In this document: positions 54,431 through 61,322 of the stretch, one piece after another
Layout: each line of letters begins with the position of its first letter
Numbering within the stretch: the first letter of the stretch is position 1
NCBI GenBank assembly: GCA_019634635.1
Contig: JAHCBB010000011.1
Coordinates: 1-64,000, forward strand
Reading direction: 5' to 3'
Origin: Verrucomicrobiia bacterium
GTDB taxonomy: Bacteria; Verrucomicrobiota; Verrucomicrobiia; Limisphaerales; UBA9464
DNA: 64,000 bases
Translations under genes and position numbers: made by a program
Notes under the pieces: generated by a model
What the model saw: the letters and a program-made list of their open reading frames with translations, nothing else
Database searches by the model: none
What the model was told of the DNA's origin: nothing

Positions 54431-55489
54431 ATGGTCGCTGCCATGAAAACGAAATCGATTCGCAATCAATCCTTAAAAGCCATTGCTGGCACGGCTCTGG
54501 CCGCGGCCATTTCAACGTCCGAAGTGACCCGCGCGGCAGATCAACTCGCCTGGGACAAGACGTTTCCTCAAAGCGACCAGGTGAGCCATCAAAAGGTCTC
54601 CTTCAATAATCGGCTGGGGATCAATCTCGTCGCGGACCTCTATGTCCCGAAAAACATCGACCGTTCCAAAATGCATCCCGCGATTGTGGTCGGCGGCCCG
54701 TATGGCGCGGTGAAAGAACAAAGCGCCGGGTTGTATGCTCAAGCGATGGCAGAGCGCGGCTTTGTGACCATCGCCCACGATCCCTCCTACAACGGCGAGA
54801 GTGGCGGCCAACCGCACTTCACCGCCTCGTTCGAAGCGTTGATCGAAGACTTCAGCGCGGCCGTTGATTTCCTGGGCACGAAGCCCTTTGTGGATCGGGA
54901 GCGCATCGGCGTACTTGGCGTCTGCGGCAGCGGGAGTTTTGGTTTGGCTGCGGCGGAAACCGACCCGCGCATCAAGGCGGTGGCAACGGTGAGCATGTAT
55001 GACATCGGCCAGGCACACCGCCAAGGTCTCGCTGAGAATGTGGATACCGCTGCGCTCAAAAAAAATCTGGTCGAAATTTCGAAGCAACGTTGGGCGGAAG
55101 TGGATGGCGCCGTGCGCACGATGTCCATCGGAACGCCGCAAACACTGACCGACAAGTCGTCCGAAATCGACCAAGAGTTTTACGACTATTACCGCACACC
55201 GCGCGGCCAGCACCCCCGTTCTTCAACGGCCTTTTGGCGGACCAGCGGCGCCCAAATGATGCTATTCTGGTCATTCGATCATCTGGATTGGATTTCACCG
55301 CGACCCGTTCTGTTTATCACCGGAGACCAGGCACATTCACGCATCTTCAGCGAACACGCGTTTAAAAAGGCCTCCGAGCCCAAGGAACTTTTTGTCGTTC
55401 CCAATGCCGGACACGTCGATCTCTACGACCGCGTAAACTTAATCCCGTGGGACAAGCTCACATCCTTCTTCACCGGACATCTGAAATAG
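54431..55489 (+). CDS. Alpha/beta hydrolase, YcjY-like, exported
   Basis: 352 residues. The ATG at 54431 has GAAGG at good distance; a second ATG at 54443 lies inside. The N-terminus (NQSLKAIAGTALAAAISTSEVTRAA) looks like a signal peptide. The alpha/beta hydrolase core shows MHPAIVVGGPYGAVKEQ, DFLGTKPFVDRERIGVLGVCGSGSFG (nucleophile elbow), PVLFITGDQAHSR and the C-terminal His in NAGHVDLYDR. YcjY-type proteins are hydrolases of unknown substrate. It lies 62 bases after the AraC gene and 35 before the broken dehydrogenase gene; the three are probably one imported unit. Confidence 0.85.
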   Translation: MVAAMKTKSIRNQSLKAIAGTALAAAISTSEVTRAADQLAWDKTFPQSDQVSHQKVSFNNRLGINLVADLYVPKNIDRSKMHPAIVVGGPYGAVKEQSAGLYAQAMAERGFVTIAHDPSYNGESGGQPHFTASFEALIEDFSAAVDFLGTKPFVDRERIGVLGVCGSGSFGLAAAETDPRIKAVATVSMYDIGQAHRQGLAENVDTAALKKNLVEISKQRWAEVDGAVRTMSIGTPQTLTDKSSEIDQEFYDYYRTPRGQHPRSSTAFWRTSGAQMMLFWSFDHLDWISPRPVLFITGDQAHSRIFSEHAFKKASEPKELFVVPNAGHVDLYDRVNLIPWDKLTSFFTGHLK

Positions 55490-55524
55490 GCGCGACGAAA
55501 AGGTGTTCAAACGACAAATAGACT

Positions 55525-56021
55525 ATGAAACGAGAGCACAAGGAATCGCGAAGACAGTTTATCCAAAAATCAGCCGTCTTTGGGACAGGCATCCTCATCG
55601 CTGGACCCGGAGGGCAGCGGCTCCTGGCGCAAGGCAATCAACCCTCGATCCCATAAAAAGAGTCGCATCAAAAGGCTACCCCGCGCGAGACATGTCGGGG
55701 AAGCTGAGCCCATAGACGTTCGAGCGCTGGCCGGTCGGTGATGAGGATATTCTCATCGGCATTAAGTTTTCTGGCATCTGCCATTCAGACATCCATCAGC
55801 TTCGCGGCGAATGGGGCCTCAGAAATATCCGCAAGTTCCGGGGCACGAGATTGCCGGAGTCGTCGCGGCGGTCGGCAAAAACGTGACCAATCATGTCGGC
55901 GTCGGCTGTATGGTGGACAGTTGCGGAACGTGCGAGAGCTGTCAGCATGGAGAGGGACAACATTGCGACAATAGTGCCACGGTTTTCACCTACGGCAATC
56001 CGAAGGGATCCTCTCTCCACT
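55525..56021 (+). pseudogene. Truncated zinc-dependent alcohol dehydrogenase with Tat signal
   Basis: ATG 55525 starts a Tat-type signal (SRRQFIQKSAVFGTGILIAG) that ends at a stop near 55657. The dehydrogenase continues in another frame (RVASKGYPARDMSGKLSP), hits TAG at 55713-55715, then resumes ([36 protein letters not shown]) through the structural zinc site with four Cys ([17 protein letters not shown]). It is cut at 56021 where the right repeat copy begins, so about two thirds of the enzyme are missing. One frameshift, one stop and a truncation: non-functional. Confidence 0.9.
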
Positions 56022-56259
56022 AGCACCGACGCTGTGTCCGGCATGATAGATTCCCGAGAGTTGCTTCCGGGGCCTCGTGGGCATTCGGCGAATGCGTGCG
56101 CATGGAGACACTTGACCATGCCGACGAGAGCGGACGGTGTACGTGATACACAAAATGCATCCAGATTCCGGGCAATATCCTCGCCGTGGTCATTGCCAAG
56201 ACACAGTACAGTCTTCGAAACGCAGAGAGTTACTTTAAGGAACACCTATGCGTCGGCGA
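56022..56259. repeat. Direct repeat, right copy (relaxase promoter region)
   Basis: Second copy of the repeat at 52823-53058. Its left edge abuts the truncated dehydrogenase; its right part runs into the intact relaxase gene. The minus-strand small gene keeps only ~27 codons here and is out of frame through one extra base. Confidence 0.92.
56137..56151. promoter_or_regulatory. Operator GTGTA-N5-TACAC in the active relaxase promoter
   Basis: GTGTA-CGTGA-TACAC followed by AAAATGC, 34 bases before the relaxase GTG. It matches the site in the pilin/Clp promoter, suggesting a shared regulator of transfer genes; the XRE protein or another element-encoded repressor are candidates. Confidence 0.65.
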
Positions 56260-58993
56260 TTACTACGACCAGGGGCAACGAGTCACCGGGGAGTGGGTTG
56301 GCGAGGCAGCAAAGCAACTGGGCCTGCGCGGAGAAGTCCTCGCGGCGGACTTTCTACGGCTCTGCGAAAACCAAGATCCGTCTACAGGAGAGACCCTCAC
56401 CGTCCGGCTGAAGTCCACCCGCATCGAGGACGATCAAGTGAAGGCAAACCGTCGGATCTTCTTCGACTTCACCATCTCGCCTCCCAAGTCGGTGTCCATC
56501 GCAGCCCTGATCGGAGGAGACACGCGAATCGAAGCGGCCCACCAGCGCGCGGTGCGCTCGGCCCTGATGGAGTTGGAGCCTTTCGCTGCCACCCGCGTCC
56601 GACTGGCTGGGAAAAGCGACCATCGTATCACAGGGAACATGGCTGCGGCCCTGTTCACCCACGACACCTCCCGAGCATTGGATCCGCACCTGCACACCCA
56701 CTGCATCGTCTTCAACGCCACCTACGACCCGAAAGAGAACCGCTGGAAGGCCTTGGAGAACCGTGAACTCCTGCGGGCACGCCGATACGTCGAATCGGTG
56801 TACTACCATGAATTGGCGCGCCAACTACAGGCATGCGGCTACCAGATCCGAAACCAGATTCGCGGGGATTTCGAGATGGTCGGCGTTCCGGAGGAGATGT
56901 GCATCCGGTTCTCCAAGCGGCATGCTCAGATTGATCGTGCGTTGGACGCTTTGCTTCAGGAACGGCCCGAGTTGAGTGGGGCCAATCTGAAGGAGTTGAG
57001 AGAATGGCTGGCAATCAAAGGACGTCAGCGAAAACAACCGACGCTTTCCCGAAGTGAACTCGGGACCCTGTGGGCCAGCCAAACAACTCCGGCTGAACGC
57101 GAACAAATCCGACAATTGTCGGCGAACAGCCCCTCGCCTGCACTAACTGTCAGTGATGACCAGATTCTGCGGGAGGCCGTCCAATGGTCCGAGGATCACC
57201 TCTTCGACCGGCACTCCGTTGTCCCTGAATTCCAAATCTGGCAGGAAGCATTGGACAGGCTTCGAGGCCGCCAAGTTCCCGCGCCCGATCTCAAGAGGAT
57301 CACGGCCGCCCGTGGGTACATTCGCGATGAACATCGTCCCTTCGAAGTGACCCTCCGGCAGGTCCTGGCTCGGGAGTGGGAAATCGTCCAAATCGCCAAG
57401 AATGGCCATGGTGAATGCACGCCACTGATTGACGAGCCACGGCCGTTGCCGGTGGAACTGGACGACGAGCAGCGGCAGGCGCTCCACCGCCTGCTCACGT
57501 CCACCAACCTCGTCAGCCTCTTTCGCGGGGGCGCTGGCACTGGAAAAAGCTTCGTCCTGCGACATCTGGTCAAAGAGGTCCAGTCCTGCGGACGAGTGGT
57601 CGTCATTTTGGCACCGCAACGCCAGCAGGTCGTCGAGATGGAACGAGACGGCTTTCCTGCGCCACAGACCGTCGCGAGCTTTCTCCGCAGCCGCGAACTA
57701 CCCAGAGGCGCCCTCGTGGTGGTGGATGAGGCCGGCCAGATCGGCGGGCAACAGATGCTGGACCTCCTGAGGACCGTACGGGAGCGCAACGCCCGAGTGC
57801 TCTTGTCCGGCGATACCCGCCAGCACGGCCCGGTGGAGGCTTCCGACGCTCTGGTCGCCATCGAGAGATTCTCGGGCGTCCGCCCCGTGGAACTGCACAC
57901 CATCCGTCGGCAGGACCCGTCCCTCGGCCGCGACGAACTCCAAAGGCGGCAGATTCGGGACTACCGCAAGGCCGTCGAAGCCGCAGCGAACGGAAAACTT
58001 TCGGAGTCGTTCGCCAGACTGGATGCAGCAGGGTCCGTGGTCACCTGCGGGCTTGCAGACCAAGTGGAGAAACTCTCCGAGGAATACGTCCGGATCCATG
58101 AGCAAAACGCCTCGGCGGTCGTCGTTTCCCAGACCTGGACGGAAGTTCACCGGGTAAATGCCTCGATCCGGGAAGCTCTCAAGGCCAAAGGGCTGTTGGG
58201 TCACTCCGAAGCGTTGGTCCACTCACTGGATAGACTCGACCTCACCAACGCTCAGAAGCGAGATCACCGGTTCTACCCGCCCGAAGCCCTGATCCTCTTT
58301 AACCAGAAGGTTCGTGACACGGAACCCGGAAAGACGGGCACACTGGCTGGAATCGTCTCTGGCGGTGTTCTGGTGGAGGTCGAGGGCCGGTTCGTCTCCA
58401 TCCCGAACCGCCTTTTGGATCGGATCTCCGTTTGTCGTCCTCACCAGCTTACCGTGGCCACAGGCGACCGTCTGCACCTGAAGGCTAATCGCCGGTTGAC
58501 CTCGGGAAGTCGGGTTGCCAACGGCGAATTGGTTGCCGTGAAGGCAGTTCGTTCCGATGGCGCTGTGGAACTCGACGACGGGCGGGTGTTGGACAGTAGC
58601 TACCGGGAGTTCTCCCCCGGCTACGCGATCACTTCCTATGGCTCCCAAGGCAAGACCGTGGACTACGTTCTGTTCTCCGACTCGACGATCAAGGCCGCGA
58701 CCAACGCGCAGCAGTGGTATGTGACCATCTCTCGCGGCCGCCGAGGAATCCGCATTTTCACGCCGGACAAGGAACAGTTGCGCGAGAACCTCACCCGGTC
58801 GGGGCACCGGCGTCTGGCCCTGGACCTTGCGCCGGGACTGGTCTCACAGCCGCGCCGCCGGCTTTGGGACAGGCTCCATGGGCATCTGCTGCGATTCGGT
58901 CGGCAAGCGGCAGACCGTCTTGTCCGCCTGAAACCGCTTCGTCATCGGCACAAGTCAACCGTTCCACGCCATGAACACCACCAAACCACCTGA
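56186..58993 (+). CDS. TrwC/TraI-type relaxase-helicase (MobF)
   Basis: 935 residues from a GTG. The N-terminal TrwC relaxase domain has catalytic-Tyr candidates at Y16 and Y26/Y27 and the HUH metal triad HLHTH at residues 168-172. A RecD-like helicase follows: Walker A RGGAGTGKSFVLRHL (about residue 450), Walker B LVVVDEAGQIGGQQM and C-terminal ITSYGSQGKTVDYVLF ... YVTISRGRRGIRIFT. It nicks oriT, stays covalently bound and unwinds DNA for export through VirD4. The first 20 codons are duplicated at 52986. The next gene overlaps its end by 23 bases. Confidence 0.95.
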   Translation: MVIAKTQYSLRNAESYFKEHLCVGDYYDQGQRVTGEWVGEAAKQLGLRGEVLAADFLRLCENQDPSTGETLTVRLKSTRIEDDQVKANRRIFFDFTISPPKSVSIAALIGGDTRIEAAHQRAVRSALMELEPFAATRVRLAGKSDHRITGNMAAALFTHDTSRALDPHLHTHCIVFNATYDPKENRWKALENRELLRARRYVESVYYHELARQLQACGYQIRNQIRGDFEMVGVPEEMCIRFSKRHAQIDRALDALLQERPELSGANLKELREWLAIKGRQRKQPTLSRSELGTLWASQTTPAEREQIRQLSANSPSPALTVSDDQILREAVQWSEDHLFDRHSVVPEFQIWQEALDRLRGRQVPAPDLKRITAARGYIRDEHRPFEVTLRQVLAREWEIVQIAKNGHGECTPLIDEPRPLPVELDDEQRQALHRLLTSTNLVSLFRGGAGTGKSFVLRHLVKEVQSCGRVVVILAPQRQQVVEMERDGFPAPQTVASFLRSRELPRGALVVVDEAGQIGGQQMLDLLRTVRERNARVLLSGDTRQHGPVEASDALVAIERFSGVRPVELHTIRRQDPSLGRDELQRRQIRDYRKAVEAAANGKLSESFARLDAAGSVVTCGLADQVEKLSEEYVRIHEQNASAVVVSQTWTEVHRVNASIREALKAKGLLGHSEALVHSLDRLDLTNAQKRDHRFYPPEALILFNQKVRDTEPGKTGTLAGIVSGGVLVEVEGRFVSIPNRLLDRISVCRPHQLTVATGDRLHLKANRRLTSGSRVANGELVAVKAVRSDGAVELDDGRVLDSSYREFSPGYAITSYGSQGKTVDYVLFSDSTIKAATNAQQWYVTISRGRRGIRIFTPDKEQLRENLTRSGHRRLALDLAPGLVSQPRRRLWDRLHGHLLRFGRQAADRLVRLKPLRHRHKSTVPRHEHHQTT

Positions 58994-59330
58994 ATGCTGG
59001 GCGAGTGACGCCAATGCGCGCTCCATCCGTGTTGAAATCGGACCCGGAAAAGCCCTGCTGCTGCCCTTCGACCAGTTTGTTTTCGCCGAATGCCAGTCCG
59101 AGGAGAAGGAACAGCAGCTTCGCCTGGTCTTTGCCACGCACGAGGTTGTCGTGCGTGGACAGTCGCTTCGGCGAATCGAGACGGCGATGCAGCGCCTGGA
59201 GTTGTCCCATTTGGCGTGCCTCCCAGGCAGCTACCGTAACCTCGTCGCCGATGGTCAACCCTTCATTCGCGAAATCGCCGTTCACGAAGTGAAAGACAGC
59301 GAGTCCACAGCGATGACGCCGTCGAGTTGA
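58971..59330 (+). CDS. Hypothetical protein overlapping the relaxase end
   Basis: 119 residues from ATG 58971. Soluble, mixed composition (SIRVEIGPGKALLLPFDQFVFAE, LRLVFATHEVVVRGQSLRR, LPGSYRNLVADGQPF). Probably translated with the relaxase. No family recognised. Confidence 0.65.
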   Translation: MNTTKPPECWASDANARSIRVEIGPGKALLLPFDQFVFAECQSEEKEQQLRLVFATHEVVVRGQSLRRIETAMQRLELSHLACLPGSYRNLVADGQPFIREIAVHEVKDSESTAMTPSS

Positions 59331-59377
59331 TCAAAGGGAGTCTTGCACAATTCCTCAAATATATTGAGGATCTGTGC

Positions 59378-59965
59378 GTGGCTAAGAAACGCGATTCCTT
59401 TGCTGCCCTGATGAGCATTGCCCAGGACCAACAAGGCTTCTTCGCCACGAAGCAGGCCATTGAAGCGGGCTATGCCGACAACACCCATCCTTACCACGTC
59501 CGGACTGGGAATTGGGAGCGGATTTGGCGCGGGATTTATCGCCTGCGCCACTATCCCTGGCCGGAGGACGGCGACAAAGTGGCCTGGTACCTATGGTCGA
59601 GGGGGCGGGACGAGAAGCCTGTGGGCGTGTATTCGCACGAGACGGCACTGAGTCTCTTCGACCTTGGTGACTTCAATCCGGCCGACATGCACATGACCGT
59701 ACCGCCGACGTTCCGTCGAAATGGCCCGGTTCCCAAAGGCGTCGTTCTCCATCGCGGGACCGTGCCGGCAAAGGAATTCACCCGTCTGCGGGGATTTGCC
59801 GTTTGCCGTCCGCTGCGGGCCTTGGTGGATCTGGCCAAGTTCCATCCCACCTCGGTGGAAGATCTGCGCCGGGTGGCGTCGGAGGCCCGCCGGCGAGGGC
59901 TGATCACCGAACAGGAGCTGGAAGCCAAACGCAAGCAATGCGGAACGGATCTCATTGAAAAATAG
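59378..59965 (+). CDS. AbiEi-like antitoxin / winged-helix regulator
   Basis: 195 residues from GTG 59378, which has GAGG eight bases before; a TTG at 59327 overlapping the previous stop would add 17 residues. The N-terminal winged-helix (SFAALMSIAQDQQGFFATKQAIEAGY) with HVRTGNWERIWRGIYRLRHY and the C-terminal part (VYSHETALSLFDLGD, GFAVCRPLRALVDLAKFHPTS) match type IV toxin-antitoxin AbiEi proteins, which repress their own operon. No AbiEii-type nucleotidyltransferase follows, so it may be an orphan regulator. Confidence 0.8.
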   Translation: MAKKRDSFAALMSIAQDQQGFFATKQAIEAGYADNTHPYHVRTGNWERIWRGIYRLRHYPWPEDGDKVAWYLWSRGRDEKPVGVYSHETALSLFDLGDFNPADMHMTVPPTFRRNGPVPKGVVLHRGTVPAKEFTRLRGFAVCRPLRALVDLAKFHPTSVEDLRRVASEARRRGLITEQELEAKRKQCGTDLIEK

Positions 59966-59988
59966 GCAATGGTAGCACTGCGCTCGGC

Positions 59989-60855
59989 TCATGGCGACGT
60001 GGATTGGAGGTTGTCCGGCACCCGTGGTGACTCGCTGCAACCACACTGCTCCGTTCCGCAGAGGCCACATTCGCCAAGCAGGGGCAGATGGGGACGGACC
60101 GAGTATTTCAAGCCGAACGGTTTGATGGCCTTCTCCCGAATGTGCGCTATGGCGTCACTCACGGAGTCAGTTGCGTAAACCAACCCCAGATCTCCGGGAC
60201 TGATTGCTCCGGCGCGGGCCGTTTTCTGAAGAAACCCAAGCAGTTCGCGCCAATAGTCGGTGCCCATGACAACGATGGGGAAGTTCTCAATCTTGCCGGT
60301 TTGGATGAGAGTGAGCGCCTCGAACAGTTCGTCCACCGTGCCTGCCCCTCCGGGGAAAACAACGAAGGCGAAGCTGTATTTCACGAGCAGCGTCTTGCGG
60401 ACGAAGAAGTAGTGCATCGTCACACAACGGTCGAGGTAGGCATTGGACTGCTGCTCGAACGGGAGTTCGATATTGCACCCGACCGAACGACCGCCCGCGT
60501 CCTTTGCTCCGCGATTGGCCGCTTCCATGATGCCAGGCCCGCCGCCCGTCATCACCGTGAAGCCGATCCGAACGAGGGCCGCGCCCATTTGCCTGGCGAG
60601 TTCGTAATGCTGGTCGGACTCGCGCGTCCGCGCGGACCCAAACACCGTAACGCACGGCCCAACAAAATGCAGGGCACGAAATCCGCGAAGGAAATCACGC
60701 ATCACACGCAACAACTGGACAAACTCACTCGTGCGCGAGCGCGGTCCTTCCAGCATCCAGTGATCCGCCCCGGTGCATGCGCAGCCTGGCCGAATTGCGG
60801 GAGCCAGTTCCGATTCTCGCAGGGCGGACGGGGTATTGACTAGTTTGTAACCCAT
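59989..60855 (-). CDS. LOG family protein (TIGR00730-type)
   Basis: 288 residues from ATG 60855. The LOG signatures are TVFGSARTRESDQHYELARQ, VMTGGGPGIMEAANRGA and FPGGAGTVDELFEALTL. LOG proteins cleave the ribose-phosphate from nucleotides such as cytokinin ribotides or AMP. The N-terminus (CACTGADHWM) and the Cys-rich C-terminal tail (GECGLCGTEQCGC) are additions to the usual fold and may bind metal. It is convergent with the AbiEi-like gene, stops 23 bases apart. Confidence 0.9.
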   Translation of the reverse strand: MGYKLVNTPSALRESELAPAIRPGCACTGADHWMLEGPRSRTSEFVQLLRVMRDFLRGFRALHFVGPCVTVFGSARTRESDQHYELARQMGAALVRIGFTVMTGGGPGIMEAANRGAKDAGGRSVGCNIELPFEQQSNAYLDRCVTMHYFFVRKTLLVKYSFAFVVFPGGAGTVDELFEALTLIQTGKIENFPIVVMGTDYWRELLGFLQKTARAGAISPGDLGLVYATDSVSDAIAHIREKAIKPFGLKYSVRPHLPLLGECGLCGTEQCGCSESPRVPDNLQSTSP

Positions 60856-60877
60856 AAATAATCCACTTGGCCGACTC

Positions 60878-61250
60878 CTATTTCTTCTCCATGCCCACCG
60901 TAACACCGGCGTCCCGGCAAGTGGCACAGCAGAAGACCGACTCGCTGCCACGGGCGTTGCAGGTGTGCCGCACCCCTTCCTTCAAGCTGAATCCAGTGCT
61001 GGTTTTCCTGATGGTGGATTTGCAGCCTGGACAGTAATGCCGGCGTTCAAATGGCGTGACGAACGACTGCAGAGCCTTTAGAGGTTGGCGTTGAGCACCG
61101 TCTTGCAATTGGTGCAGACCATCGCAACTGCGTCGCCTTTCTGATGCTCGTCTGGCTCCCCGTGTTGGCGACATTGGGGAGCCGAATGAACACTTGTTCA
61201 TGTGTGACCTGTGGGCCGGATGAAGCACAGCCACCATCAGCATGAGCGCC
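60878..61250 (-). pseudogene. Cys-rich zinc-ribbon protein with compensating frameshifts
   Basis: The end of the frame (YCPGCKSTIRK, RHTCNARGSESVFCCATC, GVTVGMEKK) looks like a small exported zinc-ribbon family that I believe is common in Verrucomicrobiota. The start has a hydrophobic segment (YSVLVFGLALMLMVAVLHP). In between, ~35 codons make sense only in another frame (EHQKGDAVAMVCTNCKTVLNANL), so two frame changes that cancel each other lie near 61195 and 61080. Either the gene is decaying or the window has two sequence errors. The start codon is not certain. Confidence 0.6.
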
Positions 61251-61322
61251 AAGCCAAAAACCAGAACTGAGTAAGTGGGATGCTGGTTCTTCGCAATCGG
61301 CCCATTCTCTCTTGTCGATTGT

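Noticed and set aside
45688..56151. TGTA-N5-TACA sites as SOS (LexA) boxes
   Set aside because: They differ from the LexA motifs I know and occur only at transfer-gene promoters here; no SOS gene is near.
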